Notes: a model not told the origin generated them from the sequence alone. DNA of 55,600 nucleotides from Paracoccaceae bacterium (GCA_030066175.1 JASJCC010000003.1:1-55600), one strand, 5' to 3'. Shown: positions 44,078 through 51,744, numbered from the stretch's first letter. Program-made: numbers and translations.

Positions 44078-44416
44078 ATGACTACCAACTGCATCAAGTT
44101 CGACGGCACTGACATCGAGACCGCTAAGGGCGTCGGATCGATCTCCACCCTGACCTTCGACATCGATATCACCGTCGAGCCAATGACAAGCGACAACCCG
44201 ATGGCGCCCACCCATCGTGTCCTCGGACGCTCACCTCGCGGTCGTCTCGTCGAATGCGGCGGCATCTGGAAGAAGCAAAGCCGTGAGACCGGCGCGGACT
44301 ACTTCACGCTGACGATCCGCGATTATGGCTTCAACGCCAACCTCGGCAAGGCCGCACATCAGGACGACGCGTCGCTGCAGGCGGTGATCCCCTGGGGTCC
44401 GAAAGAGGCTGCATAG
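44078..44416 (+). CDS. DUF736 family protein
   Basis: 112 residues with AAAAGGAG 8 bases upstream. It has the DUF736 layout: an N-terminal strand pair, a middle with P-T-H-R-V-L-G-R-S-P-R-G-R-L-V-E, G-G-I-W-K-K-Q-S-R-E-T-G-A-D-Y-F-T-L-T-I, and an ending near A-V-I-P-W-G. These small proteins are frequent on alphaproteobacterial plasmids and conjugative elements, often beside replication or transfer genes; their role is unknown. A GC hairpin follows the stop. Confidence 0.72.
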   Translation: MTTNCIKFDGTDIETAKGVGSISTLTFDIDITVEPMTSDNPMAPTHRVLGRSPRGRLVECGGIWKKQSRETGADYFTLTIRDYGFNANLGKAAHQDDASLQAVIPWGPKEAA

Positions 44417-44423
44417 GCGGCCA

Positions 44424-44451
44424 AACGGGCGGCTGCGGCCGCCCGTTATTC
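44424..44451 (+). terminator. Hairpin after the DUF736 gene
   Basis: AACGGGCGGC-TGCG-GCCGCCCGTT, a perfect 10-bp stem, followed by ATT. The T-run is short, but place and strength suit a terminator separating this gene from the rep region. Confidence 0.7.
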
Positions 44452-44466
44452 GCGACCGCGTGCCAA

Positions 44467-44482
44467 GTTAACAGCTGTTAAC
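44467..44482. promoter_or_regulatory. parS: parS-type palindrome, copy 1
   Basis: GTTAACAGCTGTTAAC, a perfect 16-bp palindrome about 145 bases upstream of repA. It is identical to copies 2 and 3 and of the type bound by RepB in repABC plasmids. Confidence 0.9.
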
Positions 44483-44535
44483 ACCGCAGGTGTCGATACC
44501 CTCCGTTGTGCCAACTCTGGCGCCCTCGCACAAAT

Positions 44536-44544
44536 TGTGGATAA
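44536..44544 (-). promoter_or_regulatory. Perfect DnaA-box match
   Basis: TGTGGATAA, the complement of TTATCCACA, in the repA upstream region. A 9-base exact match to the classical DnaA box; a role in repA control or replication is inferred. Confidence 0.5.
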
Positions 44545-44589
44545 TTTTCTTGACTTAGAGGGGTGAATCGCGACCTAACGGAGTCAAGT

Positions 44590-44605
44590 TGCGCAAATAA
44601 GCGCA
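44590..44605. promoter_or_regulatory. Inverted repeat upstream of repA, candidate RepA operator
   Basis: TGCGC-AAATAA-GCGCA ends 22 bases before the repA ATG. In repABC systems RepA with RepB represses the operon by binding such operators. The assignment here is by position only. Confidence 0.5.
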
Positions 44606-44627
44606 TTCGAGCAGGAAAACGACAACC

Positions 44628-45809
44628 ATGTTCCAGACGGCGCCGATCCGTGCGGCTTCTCAATCCGACCTTACGCGGGAGATGTCCGACCGTCTACAGA
44701 CCGCGCTGACTACACATCTCGAGCAGGCCTACGCCCCGGACCAGCGCAAGTTTTTGAGACTATTCAGCGCAACAGAGACTGCCGATCTCTTGGGTGTGAC
44801 CGGTCAGTTCCTCCGGAAGTGTCATAGCGATGGCACCCTGCCAGAACCCGAAGTGATCCGAAACGGGCGTCGGTTCTACTCTGGCGAAGAGCTCTTTGCG
44901 GCGCGCCGACTTCTCGAAGGCGGCTCCCGCACGGCCGGGAAGTATCTGCCGGGCCGACGCGTCGATGACAAGTTACAAGTCATACAATTGATGAACTTCA
45001 AAGGCGGGTCTGCAAAGTCGACTTCGGCCATCCATCTCTGTCACTACTTGGCGCTCAACGGATACCGCGTGCTGGCAGTCGATCTCGACCCTCAGGGGAG
45101 CCTTACCGGGTTTTGCGGCATACAGACCGAGCTCGAATTCGATGGGGCCTCCATCTACGACGCTTTGCGCTACGACGATCCTCTGCCAATTCGGGAGGCG
45201 ATCGCCGACACCTATTTTCCAGGTCTTGACCTTGCCCCCGCGAAGCTTGTGCTGAGCGAATTCGAAACGGAAACTGCGGTGAACGCCGGGCGTGGCGTGG
45301 CTTTCTTTGAGCGCCTGAGCGCGGCCCTCGCCACGGTCGAAGACGACTATGACGTCGTCGTGATTGACAGTCCGCCCGCGCTCGGCTTTCTGACGCTGAC
45401 AGGTCTCTATGCAGCGACTTCCGTCATTGTCCCAATGACGCCCAGCATGCTCGATCTTGCTTCGACACAGCAGTTCATCGAGATGACCTCGGCCTACCTC
45501 GGCGTGATTGAAGAGACCGGCGTCCAACTCGATCATGACTTTTTTTCGTTTCTGATCACAAGGGACGATCCATCGGACATTCCGAGTCAGCAGATTGTCA
45601 GTCTGATGCGTGCGCTCTTCCAGGACCGTGTGGTCGGCGCGACGATGTTGCGTAGTACGGCAGTTGCAGATGCGGCGATGCTGAAGATGTCCATTTACGA
45701 AGTCGCGCGGGCGGAGATGACCCGTTCGACGTACGACCGCGCGCGCGGCAGCGTGGATGCGGTCGGGGCGGAGGTCGCGTCGATGATCCAGCGGGCATGG
45801 GGGCGGTAA
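44628..45809 (+). CDS. repA: Plasmid partition ATPase RepA (ParA family)
   Basis: 393 residues. The N-terminal 110 residues contain a winged-helix/MerR-like DNA-binding region (F-S-A-T-E-T-A-D-L-L-G-V-T-G-Q-F-L-R-K) used in autorepression. The deviant Walker A is F-K-G-G-S-A-K-S-T, where the usual G-V-G-K-S-T reads S-A-K-S-T. Walker A' follows as L-A-V-D-L-D-P-Q-G-S-L-T, Walker B as D-V-V-V-I-D-S-P-P-A-L. RepA segregates plasmid copies with RepB and parS, and with RepB represses the operon. The start at 44628 is the first ATG after the TGCGC inverted repeat. repB starts 2 bases after its stop. Confidence 0.93.
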   Translation: MFQTAPIRAASQSDLTREMSDRLQTALTTHLEQAYAPDQRKFLRLFSATETADLLGVTGQFLRKCHSDGTLPEPEVIRNGRRFYSGEELFAARRLLEGGSRTAGKYLPGRRVDDKLQVIQLMNFKGGSAKSTSAIHLCHYLALNGYRVLAVDLDPQGSLTGFCGIQTELEFDGASIYDALRYDDPLPIREAIADTYFPGLDLAPAKLVLSEFETETAVNAGRGVAFFERLSAALATVEDDYDVVVIDSPPALGFLTLTGLYAATSVIVPMTPSMLDLASTQQFIEMTSAYLGVIEETGVQLDHDFFSFLITRDDPSDIPSQQIVSLMRALFQDRVVGATMLRSTAVADAAMLKMSIYEVARAEMTRSTYDRARGSVDAVGAEVASMIQRAWGR

Positions 45810-45811
45810 TC

Positions 45812-46801
45812 ATGGCAATGGGCAAGAACAAGACCGGGATCATGGCCGCGATCACTGCGGCCACGGAAGCCGGGGCGGGGCCAACGGAAGCGCGGGAGCG
45901 AGCACAGCGAACTCTGCCCCGCGGTACGATCGGGTCTGTCCGAGCTGGGCTTGGGGGCATTCAGGATATCGATACATCTCTAGTGCTGTCGTGGGGCCCG
46001 AAAGACAGGCTCGATGTTGAGTTAACAGCTGTTAACACCGGTGATACATCCGAAACGATCCAGGAGCTTGTCAGTAGCATCCAATCCGCCGGTCAGCAGG
46101 TGCCAGTTTTGCTGCGGCCTGCGAAAGAGAAGGACGGACATTTTGAAGTGATCTACGGTCGGCGCCGGATCCTCGCGTGCCGCAAACTGGGCATGCCTGT
46201 CAAGGCCCTGATCCGGACCCTCGACGACACCGAAGCCTTGATGGCAAAAGGGCTGGAAAACGCCAGCCGCACGGAACTCAGCTATTACGAGCGTGCCCGA
46301 TTTGCCGAAGCGATCCTCGCGCAGGGCCATACCCGCGCCGAGGTCTGTCAAGCACTTGCCATCAGCAAGAACACGCTCTCGCAACTCGAGCGGATAACGC
46401 GTCTCGTACCGGCCGCCATCGGCGACGGGATCGGGGCGGCCCCCGGAGCGGGGCGCCCGAAATGGATGGCGCTTGCGGGCGCGTTCGAAAATAATCAGAT
46501 CGACGAAGTGCGTGCACTGAACGTGATCGATGCATGCCCGGCAGAGGCCGCCTCTGACGATCGGCTGGAGGCTGTCCTCAAAGACACTGTCCGTCGCGGA
46601 CCGCGTGAGCGCGCCGCAGATGGGCGGAGCCCGATACAAGGGGTGCAAATCAAGTCGGGCAAATCGTCGATCACGCTTTCGGTTGCCAAGGCCGGCGATC
46701 TGAAAGGCTTTGCGGAATGGCTGGATCGTCATCTTGACGGTCTGATCGCGGAATCCTTCGAACGATACCAGACAGAGCATCGCGCAGGTGAGGGCGGTTA
46801 A
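45812..46801 (+). CDS. repB: Plasmid partition protein RepB (ParB family)
   Basis: 329 residues starting M-A-M-G-K-N-K-T-G. ParB-type domain: T-I-Q-E-L-V-S-S-I-Q-S-A-G-Q-Q-V-P-V-L, F-E-V-I-Y-G-R-R-R-I-L-A-C, E-N-A-S-R-T-E-L-S-Y-Y-E-R-A-R-F. HTH: T-R-A-E-V-C-Q-A-L-A-I-S-K-N-T-L-S-Q-L. RepB binds parS and loads RepA. Unusually, one parS copy (46021-46036) lies inside this gene and codes for L-T-A-V-N. Another (46797-46812) spans its stop codon TAA at 46799-46801, so coding and binding functions are superimposed. It follows repA with 2 bases between. Confidence 0.93.
   Translation: MAMGKNKTGIMAAITAATEAGAGPTEARERAQRTLPRGTIGSVRAGLGGIQDIDTSLVLSWGPKDRLDVELTAVNTGDTSETIQELVSSIQSAGQQVPVLLRPAKEKDGHFEVIYGRRRILACRKLGMPVKALIRTLDDTEALMAKGLENASRTELSYYERARFAEAILAQGHTRAEVCQALAISKNTLSQLERITRLVPAAIGDGIGAAPGAGRPKWMALAGAFENNQIDEVRALNVIDACPAEAASDDRLEAVLKDTVRRGPRERAADGRSPIQGVQIKSGKSSITLSVAKAGDLKGFAEWLDRHLDGLIAESFERYQTEHRAGEGG
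46021..46036. promoter_or_regulatory. parS: parS-type palindrome, copy 2 (inside repB)
   Basis: GTTAACAGCTGTTAAC within the repB reading frame, identical to copies 1 and 3, about 210 bases into the gene. Confidence 0.9.
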
Positions 46802-46812
46802 CAGCTGTTAAC
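46797..46812. promoter_or_regulatory. parS: parS-type palindrome, copy 3 (over the repB stop)
   Basis: GTTAACAGCTGTTAAC; bases 46799-46801 of it are the repB stop codon. It marks the left edge of the repB-repC spacer. Confidence 0.9.
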
Positions 46813-46997
46813 CGTATGAGAGAGGCAACGAGCAGAAAGGAGGATGGCAGAAAAAGAAACCCCCGAAACCGAGGTCTCGAGGGCTGCAGCGCATGAAGCG
46901 CAACTTGTTTTGACACAACAACCTTAGCAGCCCGCGAATCACCAAACAATGAAAAACGTCCTCGGGCGAACAGGTTTTCTTTTCCTGCCGAACAAAG
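46813..46997 (-). ncRNA. Probable antisense ctRNA (inc-alpha) region between repB and repC
   Basis: In repABC plasmids a small antisense RNA is made from this spacer on the opposite strand and limits RepC translation. Here the 185-base spacer, read on the minus strand, ends in CCTCG-GTTT-CGGGG followed by GTTTCTTTTTC (about 46845-46874), a good terminator, preceded by stem-forming sequence. The exact start and promoter were not settled. The position is typical; the RNA itself is inferred. Confidence 0.6.
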
Positions 46998-48350
46998 ATG
47001 GAACATTTGGAGAGGGCTCCGGGTGGAGCAACCGCGAAATTCGCTTTGCGGGACGATAGAGGTTTGCCTGGACCTAGCGGATGGCGCAAAGCGACCGCTG
47101 GCCTCGCACGGGCAGAGCGCCTAGCAGAAGCGGGTCTGTCTGCAGGCGTCCCGAAATCGCGGGCATTCGTGGCCGTCAAGCGCATTGGCACGCATGTCGG
47201 CCTGAAGGCCGGCGATTTGATGCTCCTGGACACGCTAGGGGCGTTCACTCAAACACAGGACTGGGAGCAGGGCAGGCGGCCTATTGTTTGGGCCTCCAAC
47301 GCCTATCTCATGGAACAGACCGGCTTTTCTCTGTCCGCGCTCAAGCGCCACGCACGGCGTCTGGCGGAAGCGGGCGTCATCGCCTTCAAGGACAGCCCCA
47401 ACGGCAAGCGATGGGGCAAGAGGGATGAGGACGGCATAATCATCGAGGCTTACGGCTTCGATCTGTCTCCGCTTGCGGCCCGCGCCGAGGAGTTCGAGCA
47501 GCTCCAAGCAGAATTGCAAGCCGAACGCGAGCTCTGCCAGTTCCTGAAGCGCCAGATCACGGTCTCGCGGCGGATGATCCGGGCGCGGCTCGAGGCGGCG
47601 TTGAGCGGGGCGCTGAGGGGCCCCTGGGCGCAGCTGCAAGAGGTCTTCGAGGAGCTTCTCGGCAAGCTGCCGCGGCGCATCGTAGCCTCGCAGACGCTGG
47701 ACCGGCTTCTGGGCTGGTTCAACGATCTCCAGGAGCGCGTGGAAGCGGCTTTTCTCAAGGCCACGCGTCCGGCCGAGCCTGCGGAAAAACAGTCTCTAAC
47801 GCAGGGAGAAACGACCGAGAAGACTCGAAAAATGAACCCCACGGAGGTCAATTCTGAACCCGATATACAAATTACAAACCATCCTGATCCTGTAATTAGT
47901 AATCGCTCAGAAAATGAGCAAGCGGCGGGCGTGTTGGGAGACCCCGAACCGGGGGCTCCGATTGAGAGGCCAGCTGAAGATGAGCCGCAAACGGAGGCCA
48001 AACCGCGCGGTGTCGCGCTGGACGTGTCGACAATCATGCAGGCCTGTCCGGAATTCGCGACCTGGGCGCGGGATCTGGACGGATATTTGAAGGATTGGGG
48101 CGATGTCTACAGGGTCGCCGGTCGTCTCAGACCGATGATCGGCGTATCGGAACAGGCTTGGGCAGCGGCGCAAGAGGGTCTGGGTAAACAGGCCGCGACG
48201 GCAGCGATGGTTCTCGTTTTCGACAAGCATGCAAAGGGCGAAGTAGCGTCCCCGGGCGGGTATCTGCGCGGTATGGTCGAGAAGGCCGTGGCAGGGGAGT
48301 TGCATCTCGAGCGCAGCATCTATGGCCGGCTGAGCGGGCAGGCAGCGTGA
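46998..48350 (+). CDS. repC: Replication initiator RepC
   Basis: 450 residues starting M-E-H-L-E-R-A, close to the usual RepC length. N-terminal initiator region: F-V-A-V-K-R-I-G-T-H-V-G-L-K-A-G-D-L-M-L-L-D-T-L, then W-A-S-N-A-Y-L-M-E-Q-T-G-F-S-L-S-A-L-K-R-H, a winged-helix DNA-binding part. A coiled coil follows (E-E-F-E-Q-L-Q-A-E-L-Q-A-E). An AT-rich coding stretch at about 47830-47920 probably holds the origin. The C-terminal domain has C-P-E-F-A-T-W-A-R, D-W-G-D-V-Y-R-V-A-G-R-L-R-P-M and G-Y-L-R-G-M-V-E-K-A. It initiates replication of its own plasmid in cis. Its translation is expected to be controlled by the upstream ctRNA. Confidence 0.93.
   Translation: MEHLERAPGGATAKFALRDDRGLPGPSGWRKATAGLARAERLAEAGLSAGVPKSRAFVAVKRIGTHVGLKAGDLMLLDTLGAFTQTQDWEQGRRPIVWASNAYLMEQTGFSLSALKRHARRLAEAGVIAFKDSPNGKRWGKRDEDGIIIEAYGFDLSPLAARAEEFEQLQAELQAERELCQFLKRQITVSRRMIRARLEAALSGALRGPWAQLQEVFEELLGKLPRRIVASQTLDRLLGWFNDLQERVEAAFLKATRPAEPAEKQSLTQGETTEKTRKMNPTEVNSEPDIQITNHPDPVISNRSENEQAAGVLGDPEPGAPIERPAEDEPQTEAKPRGVALDVSTIMQACPEFATWARDLDGYLKDWGDVYRVAGRLRPMIGVSEQAWAAAQEGLGKQAATAAMVLVFDKHAKGEVASPGGYLRGMVEKAVAGELHLERSIYGRLSGQAA
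47825..47920. promoter_or_regulatory. oriV: AT-rich tract inside repC, candidate oriV
   Basis: Within GC-rich repC this stretch is markedly AT-rich (for example TATACAAATTACAAACC and TGTAATTAGTAATC), and the protein there is a low-complexity linker. In characterised repABC plasmids the origin lies in such a tract inside repC. Confidence 0.6.
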
Positions 48351-48371
48351 GGATGTTGATCGAACATGGGT

Positions 48372-48390
48372 GTTGGCATATATTGCCAAC
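48372..48390. promoter_or_regulatory. Palindromic operator of the parDE operon
   Basis: GTTGGCA-TATAT-TGCCAAC, perfect 7-base arms, 15 bases before the parD ATG and overlapping the likely promoter (TATAT as part of a -10). Typical place for autoregulation by the antitoxin. Confidence 0.7.
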
Positions 48391-48405
48391 GAGGAGACTT
48401 GCATC

Positions 48406-48663
48406 ATGGTGACACGCAACGTTGTTCTGACGGACACCCAGGATCAGCTGGTTCAGGCGCTGGTGGCCTCCGGTCGGTACCAGAACGTCAGCGAAGCCAT
48501 GCGTGCCGGTTTGCGTTTGCTGGAGCAGGAAGAGGCGCAGCTCGCCGGAATACGCGAGGGTCTGCTTGAAGGTCTGGCGCAGGCCAAGGCTGGCGATCTT
48601 GCCGAGGGGAGCGGCGACGATGCCATTCGTCGCGCATTCGCGAAAGCGCGCGCGGCCTCATGA
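48406..48663 (+). CDS. parD: ParD-type antitoxin (ribbon-helix-helix)
   Basis: 85 residues; GAGGAG 9 bases upstream of the ATG at 48406. N-terminal RHH fold: V-T-R-N-V-V-L-T-D-T-Q-D-Q-L-V-Q-A-L-V-A-S-G-R-Y-Q-N-V-S-E-A-M-R-A-G-L-R-L-L, matching CopG/ParD antitoxins. The acidic, Ala-rich C-terminal tail would wrap the toxin. Binds and neutralises ParE and represses the operon at the palindrome just upstream. Its stop TGA overlaps the toxin ATG (ATGA). Confidence 0.9.
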   Translation: MVTRNVVLTDTQDQLVQALVASGRYQNVSEAMRAGLRLLEQEEAQLAGIREGLLEGLAQAKAGDLAEGSGDDAIRRAFAKARAAS

Positions 48664-48995
48664 ACCGATCTCTGCGGCTGACGCGCCGCGCCGAAGCCAG
48701 CCTTGTCGAGATTGCCAGATGGACGATCGAGAATTTCGGCCTCGGGCAGGCCGAGCTTTACGAAGCTGAGCTGCTCAACCGTTGCGACGCGATCCTGAAC
48801 GGCCAGGCGCACAGCCGGAGCTGTGCCGTTCTGGTGGATGACGCGGACGACTTGCGGTTCGTCAGGGCAGGGGAGCATTTCCTGGTGTTTATGGATCGGC
48901 CCGATGAAGTCGTCATCGTCGACATTCTGCATTCCCGCAGCGATCTGCCCCGCCATGTCGCCGCACTGAATGCGCTCAAGAACAAAGGTTCCTGA
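48660..48995 (+). CDS. parE: ParE-type toxin (RelE/ParE superfamily)
   Basis: 111 residues beginning M-N-R-S-L-R-L-T-R-R-A-E-A-S-L-V-E-I-A-R-W-T. It has the ParE pattern: A-x-x-D/S-L-x-E-I, then Y-E-A-E-L-L-N-R-C, R-F-V-R-A-G-E-H-F-L-V-F (the usual Y-R is F-V here), D-E-V-V-I-V-D-I-L-H-S-R-S-D-L-P-R-H. ParE toxins poison DNA gyrase. With the antitoxin it kills or stops plasmid-free daughters. The four-base overlap with parD gives translational coupling. Confidence 0.9.
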   Translation: MNRSLRLTRRAEASLVEIARWTIENFGLGQAELYEAELLNRCDAILNGQAHSRSCAVLVDDADDLRFVRAGEHFLVFMDRPDEVVIVDILHSRSDLPRHVAALNALKNKGS

Positions 48996-49002
48996 CCCGC
49001 GG

Positions 49003-50121
49003 CTAGAGCCCTGCGGCCTTCGTCAAGTTCACCCGGAACCGGTCGCGGCGACGCTGATAGCGCCGGGTCATCTCTGCCGAAGAATGTCCGAGCTGCTTCT
49101 GGACGTAGCGTTCGTCGACTTCGGCGGAACTGGCGAGTCCGGCCCGCAGCGAATGACCCGAGAATAGGGCGAGGCGGTCTTTCTCTGGCAGCTCCGAGCG
49201 GATCCCGGATTTCAGGACGGTGGTTTTGATGAGGCGGGCGACGTGTTTGTCCGACAGTCGGGCCTCGAGGGCGCGTTTGCCGTCGCGGGAGGCGCGCACG
49301 AACACCGGCCCGAAGTCGATCTTCGCAAAGTGCTGCCATTGCTCGAGGGCATGGACGGGACAGGTCTTGTCGGACGATCCGCGACCGATCTCGACCTCGC
49401 GCCAGCCCGTCTTGGCGTTCAGTGTCAGCACCGCACCATCATCGATGATCTCGACCCAACCGCCGCTGTCAGGGGTGTCGTCCTTGCTGACATCGAGGCT
49501 GACGATTTCGCTTCGTCGCAACCCGCCAGCATATCCCAGGAGCAGAATCGCCCGGTCCCTGAGCCCGCGCAGGTCGTAGGGCAGGGTGGCGACCATGGCC
49601 AAAATATCCTCAGGTAAGATCGCTTCCTTCTGGGCAGGTGGCCTAGCATGTTTGCGCTTGATCCCGGCCAGCACGGTGGCGATGTGCCGATCCTTGCGAT
49701 CGAGCGCAAAGCCGCGCTGCGCGTAGTTCCAGGCGAGACCGGACAGACGTCGATCAATCGTGCTTACGGAGAGGGCAGGGGACCCATTTGTCGGTGCGGC
49801 CAGGTCGGTCAAGTAGAGGCCGATCATCTCTGGCGACGGGGGCATGGGCTCGGTTCCTTTCATCCGACACCAACGGACGAAATGCTTCCAGTCAGCGGCA
49901 TAGGCCTTGTTCGTGTTCTCGGCCGTTGAGGCCACGGCGTAATCGCGGGCGCTTTCAACAAGGCGGTCGAGCGCGCCGGAGCCGACCACGTTGGAGGGCA
50001 GGGCGATCGCGCCACCCTCCGCAGGTTCTCTCTCGTCGAGTTCTTGTTCGTTTGCCGTATCTAGAGATGCTGAGCTCGATTTCTCGTGCTCTGAGGGCTG
50101 GTTTTCGGGTGTGTCACTCAT
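49003..50121 (-). CDS. Tyrosine recombinase, XerC/D-like, probable plasmid resolvase
   Basis: 372 residues, full-length. The N-terminal 55 residues are acidic and Ser-rich. SAM-like core-binding domain at about 60-160 (A-E-N-T-N-K-A-Y-A-A-D-W-K-H-F-V-R-W-C). Catalytic set: Arg in G-G-L-R-R-S-E-I, H-S-L-R-A-G-L (H-x-x-R), L-G-H-S-S-A-E-M-T, and the nucleophile in R-R-Y-Q-R-R. This type is common on alphaproteobacterial plasmids, where it resolves multimers. An inverted repeat with 12-bp arms and a 7-bp spacer (50142-50172) lies 20 bases before the start codon and is the likely target. It converges on parDE. Confidence 0.87.
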   Translation of the reverse strand: MSDTPENQPSEHEKSSSASLDTANEQELDEREPAEGGAIALPSNVVGSGALDRLVESARDYAVASTAENTNKAYAADWKHFVRWCRMKGTEPMPPSPEMIGLYLTDLAAPTNGSPALSVSTIDRRLSGLAWNYAQRGFALDRKDRHIATVLAGIKRKHARPPAQKEAILPEDILAMVATLPYDLRGLRDRAILLLGYAGGLRRSEIVSLDVSKDDTPDSGGWVEIIDDGAVLTLNAKTGWREVEIGRGSSDKTCPVHALEQWQHFAKIDFGPVFVRASRDGKRALEARLSDKHVARLIKTTVLKSGIRSELPEKDRLALFSGHSLRAGLASSAEVDERYVQKQLGHSSAEMTRRYQRRRDRFRVNLTKAAGL

Positions 50122-50141
50122 GCTTCCCAGCTTATCTCAAA

Positions 50142-50172
50142 TATGTCCGATAAGACAACATTATTGGACATA
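50142..50172. promoter_or_regulatory. 12-7-12 inverted repeat, candidate recombinase core site
   Basis: TATGTCCGATAA, spacer GACAACA, TTATTGGACATA: the arms match at 11 of 12 positions. The architecture (two arms around a 6-8 base asymmetric centre) is that of dif/lox-like tyrosine-recombinase sites. It lies between the recombinase and the divergent DUF1403 gene. An operator role is the alternative. Confidence 0.65.
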
Positions 50173-50247
50173 AAGGGGAGCTGCAGGGTGGGGCGGTTTC
50201 TACACTATATGGTAGGCAAAAGCGCCGCATTGCGATAGTGTTGTGGC

Positions 50248-51126
50248 ATGACATATGCCCGTGGCGACTTCGAAACCTTAGCCCGGATGCCGTCCTGGGT
50301 CACCTCTGCACGGCCCGAAACCCTTGAAGATGTGGCGTTTTTGTCGGGGGCTGCACTCAACCACCTGCATCTTGTGCTTCAGCACGACGAGGTCCCCCAA
50401 GGCTTATTGCGTGTGCGCCTGGCGCTGCGCGCGGCCGAGGCTTGCGTGGCGTTCTCGAGTCGGCCGGAAAGAATAGCGGAGTTGCGCGACGCGATCGCGT
50501 TCCTGCAGCCGGGCGACAGTCCCGGTCCGGCAGGCGAGATCTACGTGACGTGGCGGCGGGCGATCGAGCGCCCGATCTCGGCCAAGGCATTGGCTCGGGC
50601 ATTGCCTGACGTCGAGGCAGAGCAGATCGAAATGTGGCTCGACACGGGGCTGGGGGCTCCGGTTGCGCGCGCAGCGTTGGTGCTGCAGGCGGTTCTCGAG
50701 GATCGGCCGCGGGATCCCACCGCGGCATTGATCCTGGCGGATGCTGCGCTGGCCCAGGCGCTCGGCCGGAACCATGTCGTGCCGCTTTTTTCGCTCGGTC
50801 TCAAGCGCGGCGATTTGCGGAAGACGGGCGAAGACCTGCGGCTGGCCTGCCATCGGGGAGTTGTCGCGGCCCTGGCCGTAGCGATGCGCGAGGTGACTGA
50901 TCTGTCGCGAAGTGTGGCTCGGCTGAGGGAAATTGCACCCAAGCTGAGGGCAAGGGGCGCGGACGAAGCTATCGCGTTGTTCCTGACCCGGGACGCGTTG
51001 GCACCGGCGGCGCTCACCTCGTTGCGATCCGATCGCGCCGCGCGACGGTTCTGTGACCGGCTGGTTGATCTGGGCGTGGTGCGCGAGTTGACTGGCCGAG
51101 CCACTTTCCGGCTTTACGGGGTCTGA
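50248..51126 (+). CDS. DUF1403 family protein
   Basis: 292 residues beginning M-T-Y-A-R-G-D-F-E-T-L-A-R-M-P-S-W-V. Mostly helical, with the family's pattern F-L-S-G-A-A-L-N-H-L, V-P-Q-G-L-L-R-V-R-L-A-L-R-A-A-E-A-C, R-P-R-D-P-T-A-A-L-I-L-A-D-A-A-L-A, S-D-R-A-A-R-R-F-C-D-R-L-V-D-L-G. It is plasmid-borne and of unknown function. Its stop lies 2 bases before the scpB-like ATG, and the DUF1403-ScpB pairing suggests a shared role in plasmid chromatin or segregation. Confidence 0.82.
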   Translation: MTYARGDFETLARMPSWVTSARPETLEDVAFLSGAALNHLHLVLQHDEVPQGLLRVRLALRAAEACVAFSSRPERIAELRDAIAFLQPGDSPGPAGEIYVTWRRAIERPISAKALARALPDVEAEQIEMWLDTGLGAPVARAALVLQAVLEDRPRDPTAALILADAALAQALGRNHVVPLFSLGLKRGDLRKTGEDLRLACHRGVVAALAVAMREVTDLSRSVARLREIAPKLRARGADEAIALFLTRDALAPAALTSLRSDRAARRFCDRLVDLGVVRELTGRATFRLYGV

Positions 51127-51128
51127 GG

Positions 51129-51731
51129 ATGGCCAAGGATCATGCAGATCAGGCGCTGGACCGCGAACTGGACGACCTGCCACCAGAGCTGCGCTGGCGT
51201 GAATGGCTGCGCCGGATCGAGGCGGTGCTGTTCGCATCCGCTTCGCCGATTCCGAGTGAAGACCTTGCCCGCGTGGTGGGGCAGGGGGTCTCGGTCGATC
51301 TCATCATCGAGGACCTTGCCGCTGATCTTGAAGGACGCTCGTTTGAATTGGCTAAGGTTGCAGGTGGTTGGATGCTGCGCACCCGGCCGGCCTATGCACC
51401 AGCAATCCGGGCGGCCGCCGATGTCGGAGAGCAGGACCTTGATCTGCGCGAATACGACGTCGCGGTGCTCGCCGCCATCGCGTACCACCAGCCGATCACC
51501 CGGGACGGCTTGAAGGACATTTTCGGCAAGGAGATCAGTCGCGACCTGATCGGACGGTTGCATGCGCGGGGGCTGATCGGGACCGGACCGCGGTCGCCCC
51601 GGCGTGGGGCGCCCTACACTTATGTGACGACGGATCAGTTCCTCGTGGCCTTCGACCTGGAGTCGCTCCAGGACCTGCCGGACCGTGAACAGCTGGAGGA
51701 TGCAGGTGTTATGTCCGCAACCGGGACGTAA
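51129..51731 (+). CDS. scpB: Plasmid ScpB-like segregation and condensation protein
   Basis: 200 residues. Two winged-helix units of ScpB: R-R-I-E-A-V-L-F-A-S-A-S-P-I-P-S-E-D-L-A-R-V-V-G, then A-G-G-W-M-L-R-T-R, then A-V-L-A-A-I-A-Y-H-Q-P-I-T-R-D-G-L-K-D-I-F-G and L-H-A-R-G-L-I-G-T-G-P-R-S-P-R-R-G-A-P-Y-T-Y. Chromosomal ScpB bridges SMC and ScpA. No smc or scpA is present here, so it may use host SMC or act in plasmid maintenance alone. Confidence 0.87.
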   Translation: MAKDHADQALDRELDDLPPELRWREWLRRIEAVLFASASPIPSEDLARVVGQGVSVDLIIEDLAADLEGRSFELAKVAGGWMLRTRPAYAPAIRAAADVGEQDLDLREYDVAVLAAIAYHQPITRDGLKDIFGKEISRDLIGRLHARGLIGTGPRSPRRGAPYTYVTTDQFLVAFDLESLQDLPDREQLEDAGVMSATGT

Positions 51732-51744
51732 GCCCGCCCCCAGC

